NCBI GenBank assembly: GCA_902362715.1
Contig: CABIXN010000006.1
Coordinates: forward strand, 103,115-167,114
Reading direction: 5' to 3'
DNA length: 64,000 nt
Source of the DNA: Lachnospiraceae bacterium
GTDB lineage: Bacteria > Bacillota > Clostridia > Lachnospirales > Lachnospiraceae
This document shows positions 24,935 through 34,029 of the stretch, one piece after another. Below the pieces are notes generated by a model, which saw nothing but the letters and a program-made list of their open reading frames with translations, made no database searches and was not told where the DNA came from. Position 1 is the first letter of the stretch; every line of letters starts with the position of its first letter. A program made the position numbers and the translations under genes.

Positions 24935-27190
24935 TCAAGTCTCGCCCCGGTCACTGCCCGCGTCCATCCTTCTTCCATACAGATATTCTTTTGTCATATG
25001 CGCCAGATAAGCGTATGCCACCAGAAGGAGCATCATAACCATCTCAACAAAGATAATATAGACAGGAAACCGTTGGTTGAAAATCCATAAAATCAGATGC
25101 AGCACGGCAAATGCCAGTCCCATCATCACACACTTCAGACCGTAATTGCGCATTTCCATCCTGCTGGCTTTCTGATAAGAATCATTCAAAAGCAACGCAC
25201 AATTTCCTCCCATCAGTGCAAGCCCCAGACCGTAAAATAATAATCCGTGGGGATAACAAAACGTTGCAAAAACCGCAGCCACCATGATTACCGCAAAAAT
25301 CACTTTACAAAGGGATTCCTTTCTGCCCCGGTAAAACTGTACGACTTTTTGATATACATTATAAATATAAAGCATACAGGCTTCCGTCATCAGCAAAGGT
25401 ACAAACGTAAAGATTCCACCGTAAACATTTATTTCCTGCCATATATTCTGCCATGGATTCCAGGCAAAATGTATCATACCGTCCACTGCCGCTGCCAGCA
25501 GTGCAAACACAATATAAATAACTGTATAATATTTTGACTTCTGTACTTTTCTGCAGTGATTTCTCTTTTCTTCTATGTAGTTCTTTTTATTGGTGTCCAG
25601 ATATTCCGCCATATAAATATCCAGTGCACTCTTAACATTTCTGTCCATATTAGAGTGACTGTAATTTAAAAAGGCCTGGGCCACAAAATCATGAGCAATC
25701 TCATATTCCTGATCGGAACGCTCAATATTTCTCCGGATCAGCTGCAGCTCCTCCATCTTTTCAATCATACGATTCACGGCTTTATGTCCATCTTTTGAAA
25801 ACTGGTTTTCAAACAGTCCAAACTCAAGATCACGGCGTTTCATTACAACATGATTCAGCCGTGCCTGACTAAGCAGATATAAAATTCTGGATGCATTGAA
25901 ATAGTCACCAGCCGCTGTAAGCTGTACATCAAAGTAATGATTTAACAGCTCGTAATCCTCCATTGCAAACACTTCCTTTAAAGCATCCTCGGACTGTTCT
26001 TTGACTTTTTTTTCATACTCTGCCATATGATACGAAATCTGCTGCTGAATCAACGGTTCCTGACGGTGCTTTTCATAGAAATCTCTTCCTGCCGCTCCAA
26101 ATAAAAGCTCACATTTATTCTGAAGAACCGTGGCATTTTCTTCCGTTCCGTTACAGCGGACTTTCACTTCATTCTGATTTTCACAGTAATAAATGGTATT
26201 TCCCACCGGATCTAAAGCTGTATGCTCAGACCGCGTCCCCGGGTGCTCTAAGTGTACATGATAATTCTCTTTTATAAGCTCCTGCTGCCAGGTTACCGTC
26301 CGGCTAAACTGCGACGTGTTTAACACATGATAATTTTTCCTGTCATCTCTGATCATACTGGTAAGGCCGTTCAAAATGCCGGTCTGATCTTTGGAATCGT
26401 TATCTCTGGCGCCCTGTTTCATATTGTTAATATCAAACTCTTTCATAAAATCTGCCAGATACTCTTCTCTCATGGACAGAATCATGGCCATATTCTTTTT
26501 ACTAAGAGAGGAAAGCAGCTCACGGACTTCCTCTTTTCTTGATTCCTCCAGGAAGAAAAAGCGTTCAAACTGATCAAATATAAAAACTAGTTTCTGTTTT
26601 CCCGCCTGCGCCAGCAGCTCCTGATCTAAATTGTTTCCAAAGCGCTGGGTCAGCGCAGTCTTCAGATTTGTATAGTTACCGGAAAAATCATAGATCTGAT
26701 ATCTGTCTTTATATTCCCGCTTAAAAAAGGAAAGTATTGTTGATTTGCCGCATCCGCTTTTACCGGTAAGGCAGATTGCCTGCTTTACACTGTTCTGCTG
26801 GAAAATCAGTGTTTCAAGCATCTGGTTTAAGTAACGCACTTCTTCTTCCCTGGAAAGAATATCTGTACTGTTTAACGATTCCTTTCCGGACAGATCATAT
26901 AATCCCAGAAACTCAAAACCTTCCTGCCGCAGATACGGAACCACCCTGCTGTTATCTGAGGTGCTTTTAAACAGAGCCAGCCCCAGGGCTGCCGCTATCA
27001 CAAGAATATCCAGAACAATTTTTACCGGCAGCGGGAAAGACTGTATTGGAATCTGTATCACCGCATCTATCATTACAGCGCAGACAAGAGCCGCCAGTAT
27101 ATAAAACGTACGGTTTTTCAGACCGTAAATATTATAGCCGGTTTTCTTTTTGATCTGAACATTTTTCATTTCTGTCCGTTTCATTCTCAT
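24935..27190 (-). CDS. Membrane-anchored STAND-type NTPase
   Basis: A 751-residue protein. Two N-terminal membrane helices (about 29-46 and 55-74) are followed by a P-loop NTPase with Walker A GKSGCGKST (143-151) and Walker B LVFIFDQFERFF (201-212); the DQFE phrase is typical of the nSTAND1 group of signalling NTPases. A winged-helix-like end to the NTPase region (about 440-530) leads to a C-terminal block of about six membrane helices (575-735). STAND proteins act as sensors that switch on partner effectors after ligand binding. It begins 12 bases after the TIR-Sel1 stop, so the pair is likely one sensor-effector module, placed at the membrane. Confidence 0.8.
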   Translation of the reverse strand: MRMKRTEMKNVQIKKKTGYNIYGLKNRTFYILAALVCAVMIDAVIQIPIQSFPLPVKIVLDILVIAAALGLALFKSTSDNSRVVPYLRQEGFEFLGLYDLSGKESLNSTDILSREEEVRYLNQMLETLIFQQNSVKQAICLTGKSGCGKSTILSFFKREYKDRYQIYDFSGNYTNLKTALTQRFGNNLDQELLAQAGKQKLVFIFDQFERFFFLEESRKEEVRELLSSLSKKNMAMILSMREEYLADFMKEFDINNMKQGARDNDSKDQTGILNGLTSMIRDDRKNYHVLNTSQFSRTVTWQQELIKENYHVHLEHPGTRSEHTALDPVGNTIYYCENQNEVKVRCNGTEENATVLQNKCELLFGAAGRDFYEKHRQEPLIQQQISYHMAEYEKKVKEQSEDALKEVFAMEDYELLNHYFDVQLTAAGDYFNASRILYLLSQARLNHVVMKRRDLEFGLFENQFSKDGHKAVNRMIEKMEELQLIRRNIERSDQEYEIAHDFVAQAFLNYSHSNMDRNVKSALDIYMAEYLDTNKKNYIEEKRNHCRKVQKSKYYTVIYIVFALLAAAVDGMIHFAWNPWQNIWQEINVYGGIFTFVPLLMTEACMLYIYNVYQKVVQFYRGRKESLCKVIFAVIMVAAVFATFCYPHGLLFYGLGLALMGGNCALLLNDSYQKASRMEMRNYGLKCVMMGLAFAVLHLILWIFNQRFPVYIIFVEMVMMLLLVAYAYLAHMTKEYLYGRRMDAGSDRGET

Positions 27191-27202
27191 CTTCCGCCTT
27201 TC

Positions 27203-28426
27203 TTATATCAATGTATCTTTACACCGTCTTAAATCATCTGCCGCTTCACTGATTCCATATTTCAAGGCCCGTTCATAACAGCTGATGGCATTTCTAAGAT
27301 CCCGCATCCCAAACTCATACCGGCGGCCAAGGGCATACATTGCCATGGGCAGCGCCTGATCTCCGTATGCCACCTGGGAATAAAGATTCATAGCCTGCTG
27401 TGGATCCCGCGCTTCAATCATACTGGCGTAATTGTAAATTGCTGCCGGATATCCTGCGTCAGCGGCTTCCCGATACAATTCCTCCGCCCGCAAAAGGTCC
27501 TGATCTGTCCCCAGTCCGTTTCTTAACATCCAGGCCTGTGCATTTACAGCCGGAAGATATTTCTGCTCTGCCGCCTGTTCATAATATGTATACGCCTGCT
27601 CAAGCCGGCGCTTTTCTTCGCTTTCATTGCCAAGCTTATACAGCGCCGGTGCATACCCTTTACCGGCTGCCTCTTCATAGTACCGGAGGGCCTGCGCTTT
27701 TAACTCCAGTTTAAAATCTGCGGCGGATAAACCCCCTTCTGTTGAAAATCCGTATTCTCTCACCAGTGTTAAATCCAGCGAACATCTCTCATAAATATCC
27801 CCCAGATTGCAGGCCGCCGCAAGACTGCCATGCTCCCAGGCCGCCTTATAATACTCAAAAGCCCTTTTCATATTGGGTACCAGCGTCACCGACCCTTTTT
27901 CATACATAATGCCCAGTTCATTCATAGCTTTTGCAGAGCCCTTTTTGGCACTTGCTTTTAATTCTTCAATCTTTTTTTCTTCCCTGTCCGCATTTTTATC
28001 CGGCGTACATTTTAACCGCTGTTTTGCAATTTTTTCTACAACGGCATCGAAATATTCCATATTCGCGGAAACTCCGTTTTTATTCACAAGAGGCTTTAAG
28101 GATTCCGGCAGATGATCCGGGAACTCAAAATTCCGCATCATAATAGGCACTATATTTTTGCCGCATAAAAGTGCATGCTCAATTTCCCGTCGCACCCAGT
28201 CATCTTCATCATTCAGACACCGGTCAAGACCGCCTGGGGGAAGCACCAGCAAAACATCTTCACATTCTGAGATTACCTCAAGAAGTTTTTCGTTGAAGTC
28301 TCCGGAACGAAGAGACTCCACATCATAAAATACACGGTAGCCCATACGGACAAACCGCTCATGCAGCAATGCTGCCAAACTCTCACCGCCATCCCTGCGG
28401 TAGCTGATAAATATCTGATACTGCAT
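27203..28426 (-). CDS. TIR-domain protein with Sel1-like repeats
   Basis: A 407-residue protein. Residues 1-140 are a TIR domain: IFISYRRDGGESLAALLHERF, BB-loop region FYDVESLRSGDF, and DDWVRREIEHALLCGKNIVP. The last phrase matches the human SARM1 segment around its catalytic glutamate, making Trp77 and Glu81 the likely NAD-cleaving residues. Residues about 155-400 hold Sel1-like repeats (AMNELGIMYEKG, YYKAAWEHGSLAAACNLGDI, ELYREAADAGYPAAIYNYAS), a protein-binding solenoid. Such proteins deplete NAD or make ADP-ribose signals in antiphage defence. It is the first gene of the cluster, 25 bases after the asparaginase-like gene, and is followed at once by the STAND NTPase. Confidence 0.88.
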   Translation of the reverse strand: MQYQIFISYRRDGGESLAALLHERFVRMGYRVFYDVESLRSGDFNEKLLEVISECEDVLLVLPPGGLDRCLNDEDDWVRREIEHALLCGKNIVPIMMRNFEFPDHLPESLKPLVNKNGVSANMEYFDAVVEKIAKQRLKCTPDKNADREEKKIEELKASAKKGSAKAMNELGIMYEKGSVTLVPNMKRAFEYYKAAWEHGSLAAACNLGDIYERCSLDLTLVREYGFSTEGGLSAADFKLELKAQALRYYEEAAGKGYAPALYKLGNESEEKRRLEQAYTYYEQAAEQKYLPAVNAQAWMLRNGLGTDQDLLRAEELYREAADAGYPAAIYNYASMIEARDPQQAMNLYSQVAYGDQALPMAMYALGRRYEFGMRDLRNAISCYERALKYGISEAADDLRRCKDTLI

Positions 28427-28451
28427 ATGTTGTCCTTTCTGCTGCAGAGAG

Positions 28452-29483
28452 CTAAACCAGGTCTCCTCCCAGACTGCCTGCCATCACCGAGGATAACTTC
28501 CTGCCCTCCCACAACGCCATAGATAGTTTCATATACGCAGCTATCGGTGAAATCTCCGGCAGTACGCAAATTCCCAGGCCGCTAAGAGGTTTGACACTCT
28601 CATACGTGTCCCCTGCTCTGGCTCCTGTCAGATAAACCGGTATCCCTTTTTTCCCTGCTTCTTCTGCAAAGTTCCGGAGCTGACAGGATTTTGTATTTAT
28701 GGTTCCTGAATGATAGCTGCCAAGAAGAACAGCTTTTATATTTTCATTAATTGCAGGATAAACCATTCCCACATAAGGCCAAATCCATAAAACCCCGGAC
28801 AACTCATCCTTCCATTTCCAGTCAAGGCAAGGTATTTCGTCTTCCTTTTCCCAATATCCCGGATTCTTAATAAAGCGCTCCGTTTTGGCTTTGGTACTTA
28901 AAAGCCCGCCAGCTTCAAACCGGCAGTTTTCAAATCTGCCATAGGGAACCTTACCGATACTGTAGAGTGCATCTTCATAGGGCTCATGGGGTAAAAGCCT
29001 GGTTCCTCTGTGAATTGCAGGCTCCTTGCCTTCATTTTTATAAGATACAAATACGCCCCTTCCTGCCTGACTGCGAATAAACTGTACCCCATAGTAAAAA
29101 TTCTGCAGTCCATTGGCTTTTGGGTTTTCCAGAATATAATTGCTGGACACAAGCACAACAGGAACGGATGCATTTCCCAGCGCATATCCAAGGGCGCTGG
29201 CCGTATATTGCAGTGTATCTGTTCCATGAGTTACAATAATCCCGTCATATCCTTTTTGGATTCCCCTGCGGATGCAGGCAAGCAGTTCCCGGATATGGCG
29301 GCCATCCAGATTTTCACTGAGTGTCCGGTAAGGCTCTGCTGTTTCAAACCGGGTTTCATCCCCGGACATTTTGCGGTACAGCTCTAACAGCTTGTATGGT
29401 TTTGTTTCATCCGGTGAAAAATATCCGTCCGCTGCGGCGGAGCTTCCAATGGTTCCTCCGGTAAATATAACTAAAATTTTCAT
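28452..29483 (-). CDS. L-asparaginase-like amidohydrolase
   Basis: A 343-residue protein starting MKILVIFTGGTIGSSAA; CCTCC on the plus strand (GGAGG) five bases upstream sets the ATG at 29483. TGGTIGS carries the nucleophilic threonine and IIVTHGTDTL the second Thr-Asp pair of type I/II asparaginases. The C-terminal part (LLGSYHSGTINTKSC, LTGARAGDTYES) is more divergent than in housekeeping enzymes. It lies between the end of the cobalamin operon (84 bases away) and the TIR gene (25 bases away) on the same strand. The close spacing to the TIR gene hints at a role in that system, but a simple metabolic enzyme is the safer reading. Confidence 0.85.
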   Translation of the reverse strand: MKILVIFTGGTIGSSAAADGYFSPDETKPYKLLELYRKMSGDETRFETAEPYRTLSENLDGRHIRELLACIRRGIQKGYDGIIVTHGTDTLQYTASALGYALGNASVPVVLVSSNYILENPKANGLQNFYYGVQFIRSQAGRGVFVSYKNEGKEPAIHRGTRLLPHEPYEDALYSIGKVPYGRFENCRFEAGGLLSTKAKTERFIKNPGYWEKEDEIPCLDWKWKDELSGVLWIWPYVGMVYPAINENIKAVLLGSYHSGTINTKSCQLRNFAEEAGKKGIPVYLTGARAGDTYESVKPLSGLGICVLPEISPIAAYMKLSMALWEGRKLSSVMAGSLGGDLV

Positions 29484-29567
29484 AAATGCCTCCGAATACA
29501 TTTTTTCTTAGGATTTATCCAAAACACTGCTAAATATACATTATTTTCACAGGACGGAAACGAAAAA

Positions 29568-30209
29568 TCAGTTCCGGTCTTTGCTGAGCATATACAAAAG
29601 CGCATTGCAGATACACGCCGCAATGTTACTGCCGCCTTTCCTGCCTTTTGCAATAATATACGGCACATCAGTCTCCATAATCAGTTCCTTGGACTGTACT
29701 ACATTTACAAAACCAACCGGAACACCGATAATCAGCCGGGGCCGGATTTTTTCTTCCTGAATCAATTCGTACAGACGTACTAAAGCAGTAGGCGCATTTC
29801 CAACGGCAAATATCAGTTCTTTATCAAGTGCCGCAGCCTTTTCCATGCAGACGGCCGCCCTTGTAATTCCACGGCTTTTTGCCTCCTGGGCCACGTCCTC
29901 ATCAGACATAAAGTTATAAACTTCACCGCCAAATTTTGCCAGCACTTTTTTATTAATACCGGATTTTGCCATCTGAGTATCCGTTACAATGCAGGCACCG
30001 TTTTGAATAGCCTTAAGAGCCAGCTGCACCGCTTCCGGGGAAAAACAAAGGGAGTCCGCATATTCAAAATCCGCACTTGTATGAATACACCGCTTGATAA
30101 TCAGCTCCTGAGACGGAGCAAAGGTGCGCTCTCCCAGCTCTTCTGTAATAATCTCAAAGCTCCTCTTTTCAATGTCCTGTGGTTTAATATTTTCCAATTC
30201 TACTTTCAT
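29568..30209 (-). CDS. cbiC: Cobalt-precorrin-8 methylmutase CbiC
   Basis: A 213-residue enzyme that moves the C11 methyl group to C12, forming cobyrinate. Seen: IEKRSFEIITEELGE, the catalytic histidine in RCIHTSADFEY, TDTQMAKSGIN and VGNAPTALVRLYE, plus GVPVGFVNVVQSKE. The ATG at 30209 gives the usual family length; an in-frame ATG at 30284 would add 25 atypical residues. It is the last clear gene of the cobalamin operon. Confidence 0.94.
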   Translation of the reverse strand: MKVELENIKPQDIEKRSFEIITEELGERTFAPSQELIIKRCIHTSADFEYADSLCFSPEAVQLALKAIQNGACIVTDTQMAKSGINKKVLAKFGGEVYNFMSDEDVAQEAKSRGITRAAVCMEKAAALDKELIFAVGNAPTALVRLYELIQEEKIRPRLIIGVPVGFVNVVQSKELIMETDVPYIIAKGRKGGSNIAACICNALLYMLSKDRN

Positions 30210-30341
30210 TTTACAATCCTGTTCCGAAAACGGCAGATAAGGTCCGCTTTCTGTAGTATGCTTTAATTTATAACTTTTCCTCACACTTTTTCAAACTTTT
30301 TTTGCCTGCAGCTTTTTATTTCTAAAATGCAGACCAATTCT

Positions 30342-31871
30342 TTAGATTCCCTGTTCTAAAATCTCATATATTTTTTCCATATCAAGATGCTTCCGGAGCT
30401 CTTCTGCCAGTATATTATACTGAGATTCCTTAAATTCTCCAAAATCAATCCCTGTAATCTGCGCCGTATCAATTCCTTTTTTCTTTCCCAGAGCCTGGAC
30501 AATCTTTTTCGCTGCGCCATCTTTATCAAATACGCCATGGACATAAGTCCCGTATACATTTCCCAGGGCAGCCCCATCTGTTTTTTCTCCATAACCAGAA
30601 TGATGATTTACAGCTTCCGCATAATTTTCCAGGGAAACTGCAGCTTTCGTCTGCTTTTTGGGCATACTGCTTCCCATATGGATTTCATATCCTTCCAGAG
30701 GTGTTCCGGAAAGATCAGCAAGGTCTCCCGGAAGATCTAAAAATGCCCCCCTAACCCTTGTTCTTGTTTTTTCCTGTTCAAATACGGTATCCATGGGCAA
30801 AAGTCCAAGTCCCTTCATACTTCCCTTTGCTTCTATGCCATGGGGGTCACTAAGTGTCTCCCCCAGCATCTGATATCCTCCGCATACGCCAAAGATCACT
30901 TTTCCCAGAGCAGCCTGCTTTAAAATTGCCGCCTCCATACCGCTTTCCCGAAGCCATTTCAGGTCATCCATGGTATTTTTTGTACCAGGCAGAAAGATCA
31001 GGTCCGGATTTTTCAAATCCGATACATGCTGTACATAGCGCAAAGATACACCGGGCATACTTTCGAATGGATTAAAATCTGTGAAATTCGAAATTCTTGG
31101 CAACCGTATCACAGCAAGATCAATCTGGCCCACCTCCTGATTTCTGTCAAAACGCTGGGTCAGGCTGTCTTCATCTTCTACTTCAATATTCATATACGGC
31201 GCCACCCCTACAACCGGAATTTTACTTCTTTCTTCCAGCATATGGATACCAGGATCCAGGATAGTTTTATCTCCCCGGAACTTATTTATAATAAGCCCCT
31301 TAACCATCCTGCGCTCGTCTTCTTCCAAAAGTGTCGTTGTCCCGATCAGCTGTGCAAACACACCGCCTCTGTCAATATCTCCCACCAGCAGTACCGGTGC
31401 ATTGGCCATTTTGGCCATTCCCATGTTTACAATATCTTCCTGTTTTAAATTGATTTCTGCAGGACTGCCGGCTCCTTCTATTACAATAATATCATACTCT
31501 TCATCCAGCCTGCTATAAGCCTTCATAATTTCCGGAACAAGGCTTTTCTTTTTTGCAAAATATTCTCTGGCGCTCATATTTCCTATCACTTCACCATTGA
31601 CAATTACCTGGGAGCCGGTATCATTGGTAGGCTTTAACAAAATCGGATTCATTAGAACGGAAGGCTTAATCTTGCAGCATTCCGCCTGCATCACCTGAGC
31701 TCTTCCCATCTCAAGCCCTTCTTCTGTAATAAAAGAATTTAAGGCCATATTCTGGGACTTAAAAGGCGCAACCTTATAGCCGTCCTGCCAGAATATTCTG
31801 CATAATCCCGCCGCCAGCAGGCTTTTTCCTGCATTTGACATTGTTCCCTGTATCATAATCGCTTTTGCCAT
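30342..31871 (-). CDS. cbiP: Adenosylcobyric acid synthase CbiP/CobQ
   Basis: A 509-residue glutamine-dependent amidotransferase that amidates four carboxyl groups to give adenosylcobyric acid. The N-terminal DTBS-like synthetase starts [20 protein letters not shown] with its P-loop and [14 protein letters not shown]. The C-terminal class I glutaminase shows [11 protein letters not shown] with the catalytic cysteine and NHHSGYGEK and YVHGVFD near the catalytic histidine. It follows cobD by 96 bases in the operon. Confidence 0.95.
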   Translation of the reverse strand: MAKAIMIQGTMSNAGKSLLAAGLCRIFWQDGYKVAPFKSQNMALNSFITEEGLEMGRAQVMQAECCKIKPSVLMNPILLKPTNDTGSQVIVNGEVIGNMSAREYFAKKKSLVPEIMKAYSRLDEEYDIIVIEGAGSPAEINLKQEDIVNMGMAKMANAPVLLVGDIDRGGVFAQLIGTTTLLEEDERRMVKGLIINKFRGDKTILDPGIHMLEERSKIPVVGVAPYMNIEVEDEDSLTQRFDRNQEVGQIDLAVIRLPRISNFTDFNPFESMPGVSLRYVQHVSDLKNPDLIFLPGTKNTMDDLKWLRESGMEAAILKQAALGKVIFGVCGGYQMLGETLSDPHGIEAKGSMKGLGLLPMDTVFEQEKTRTRVRGAFLDLPGDLADLSGTPLEGYEIHMGSSMPKKQTKAAVSLENYAEAVNHHSGYGEKTDGAALGNVYGTYVHGVFDKDGAAKKIVQALGKKKGIDTAQITGIDFGEFKESQYNILAEELRKHLDMEKIYEILEQGI

Positions 31872-31967
31872 GTTTCCCCCATTTCCCGAAAGAGCTTATC
31901 TGCATCTCTTCGCTTTTGTACGTGCATCTGCACACATTCTGCACCCGTACCGATTTATATTATTATT

Positions 31968-33029
31968 TTAAATACCACAATCCGCCGCTTCCTTCAGCAC
32001 CTGTCTCATGCAGGAAACCAGTTTCTCATTTTCCCTGTGTGTCCGCACAGCAATCCTGTAATACCCTCCGGAAAGCCCCGGATAATTACTGCAGTCACGA
32101 AGCATAATTTTCTGCTCCAGCATACGCCTTCCAAGTCCTTTCGGCCCCCGGAAAAACAGATAATTTGCTCTGGAATCATAAACACGCAGTCCAAGTTTAC
32201 ATAATTCTCCTTTTAAATAGTTCCTCTCTGTTTGTACAAGCTTTCTGGCCAGATTTACATAATTTTCTTCCATTAAGGCCGCCACACCAGCCTCCTGAGC
32301 CGGAATCGAAATATTCCAGGGCTGCATCACAGAGTGCATATCCCAAAGAAACTGCTGATTGCTGCAAAGTCCGTATCCAAGCCTCAGCCCTGCCATGGCA
32401 TACCGTTTTGTAAAGGCTTTTAAGATAAACAAGTTCTCAAACTCCGTAAGATGCGCCTTTTTTTCAGCCTTTTTCGGACACTCCAAAAAGTCCACAAAGC
32501 ATTCATCCAGTACCAGAAAAACTCCACATTTTCTGCAGGCTTTTAAAATCTCATCCAGCAGCACCAGATCTATTAAAACTCCGGTTGGATTGTTTGGATT
32601 ACATAAAAAAAGAATATCCTGTTCTGGGGTAATCTGTTCCAGAATTTTTTCGGTAACAGCAAACCCTTCTTCTTCTTTTAAATAAAAATATTCGATCTGG
32701 CATCCTGTGCTTTTTAAGGCCTGCTCATACTCTGCAAACGTGGGCACTGCCAGCAGCGCCTTTTTTGGCTTCTTCGCCCATGCAACAGCAAAAATCAATT
32801 CCGCGGCCCCGTTCCCACAGATAATAAATTCCCTGGGAAGCTGCTCATAGACAGAAAGAGCTGTCACCAGCTCCTCTTTTTTCACATCCGGATAATGTTC
32901 TATTTTATGCAAACCTTTTTCCGCCGCCTTTATCACTGATTCAGGAGTTCCCAAAGGGTTGATATTGGCAGAAAAATCCAGAATATCCGGATAACGATAA
33001 ACATCTCCACCATGTATATGTTGATTCAT
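31968..33029 (-). CDS. cobD: Threonine-phosphate decarboxylase CobD
   Basis: A 353-residue PLP enzyme that makes (R)-1-aminopropan-2-ol phosphate, the arm joining the corrin ring to the lower ligand. The ATG at 33029 is set by AGGAGG at 33037-33042; longer frames are not supported. Seen: HGGDVYRYPDILDFSANINP, PNNPTGVLID, DECFVDFL and the PLP-lysine region LKAFTKRYAMAGLRLGYG. No extra metal-binding C-terminal domain is present. It starts 19 bases after cbiB, whose product uses its output. Confidence 0.94.
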   Translation of the reverse strand: MNQHIHGGDVYRYPDILDFSANINPLGTPESVIKAAEKGLHKIEHYPDVKKEELVTALSVYEQLPREFIICGNGAAELIFAVAWAKKPKKALLAVPTFAEYEQALKSTGCQIEYFYLKEEEGFAVTEKILEQITPEQDILFLCNPNNPTGVLIDLVLLDEILKACRKCGVFLVLDECFVDFLECPKKAEKKAHLTEFENLFILKAFTKRYAMAGLRLGYGLCSNQQFLWDMHSVMQPWNISIPAQEAGVAALMEENYVNLARKLVQTERNYLKGELCKLGLRVYDSRANYLFFRGPKGLGRRMLEQKIMLRDCSNYPGLSGGYYRIAVRTHRENEKLVSCMRQVLKEAADCGI

Positions 33030-33048
33030 TTTACTTCCTCCTGATACT

Positions 33049-34029
33049 TTATGTAAACTTAATAAATATCCCCAGCACCAACAGACGAACAGCCGCAAAC
33101 ACTGCCGCACTTAAAATTGCCGTTCCGTACATCAGCTTATGGGACCGCCGGATATCCTCTGCTTCCACCGGACGGATATCGTCCCCGATGAAGGGCTTTT
33201 TATGCAGCGTTCCAAAGTACCAGGCATCTCCTGCCAGCTGAATATTCAAAGCACCAGCCATCACGGATTCCGTCTGAGCAGAATTGGGGCTTTTATGATT
33301 TCTTCTGTCTCTTTTATAAATTCTGGCAGCCCCCCGCCCATCAAATCCGGTTAAATAGGCTGATATAATCATCAACCCAGCTGCCAGCCGGGCCGGAATA
33401 TAGTTGGCTGCATCATCCATTCTGGCGGCAAAGGTGCCAAAGTAGCGATACGTATCATTTTTATAGCCAATCATGGAATCCAGAGTATTTATGGCTTTAT
33501 AGGCGAACCCAAACACCGCTCCGCCTATCATCATATAAAACAGTGGTGCGATAATTCCGTCCGCCGTATTTTCTGCCACAGTTTCCACCGCAGCTTTAGA
33601 AACTCCTGCTCTGTCAAGATTTTGAGTATCCCTTCCTACAATCATGGCAACTGCCCTCTGGGAAGATTGAAGGGTTCCCCTCTCCAGCTCTGTGTACACT
33701 TTCCCGCTCTCTGTTTTTAAAGACTTTGTGGCTAACAGCTGCCAGCAGAAAATAGTTTCCACTGCGAATCCCGCCCAAAAAGACAGCCGGTAAAGCAATA
33801 TTAAAATCACTGCCGGAACTGCCGCAGAACATATTACCACACAAATGGCAAGCAGGATTCCCGCCGCCCGCTCTCCGGCTTTTGTGCCGGGAAAGATTTT
33901 CCGGAGCAGCTTCTCTCCCGCTGCGATGCCGTTTCCAATAATACAGACCGGATGGTAAATAAATCTTGGATCCCCCAGCAGCAAATCTATGAAAAAGCCT
34001 AATAAAACGGCTAATGTCATCCAAATCAT
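33049..34029 (-). CDS. cbiB: Adenosylcobinamide-phosphate synthase CbiB
   Basis: A 326-residue integral membrane enzyme that attaches aminopropanol phosphate to adenosylcobyric acid. Seen: LLGDPRFIYHPVCIIGNGIA near the N-terminus, VGRDTQNLDRAGVSKAAVET, ENTADGIIAPLFYMMIGGAV and SPNSAQTESVMAGALNIQL, all family hallmarks. About five membrane helices are present. The start overlaps the cbiA stop by four bases. Confidence 0.95.
   Translation of the reverse strand: MIWMTLAVLLGFFIDLLLGDPRFIYHPVCIIGNGIAAGEKLLRKIFPGTKAGERAAGILLAICVVICSAAVPAVILILLYRLSFWAGFAVETIFCWQLLATKSLKTESGKVYTELERGTLQSSQRAVAMIVGRDTQNLDRAGVSKAAVETVAENTADGIIAPLFYMMIGGAVFGFAYKAINTLDSMIGYKNDTYRYFGTFAARMDDAANYIPARLAAGLMIISAYLTGFDGRGAARIYKRDRRNHKSPNSAQTESVMAGALNIQLAGDAWYFGTLHKKPFIGDDIRPVEAEDIRRSHKLMYGTAILSAAVFAAVRLLVLGIFIKFT

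Noticed and set aside
17640..28426. A type III CRISPR-Cas locus suggested by the CARF nuclease.
   Set aside because: No repeat-spacer array, Cas10 or other cas gene was seen in the window.
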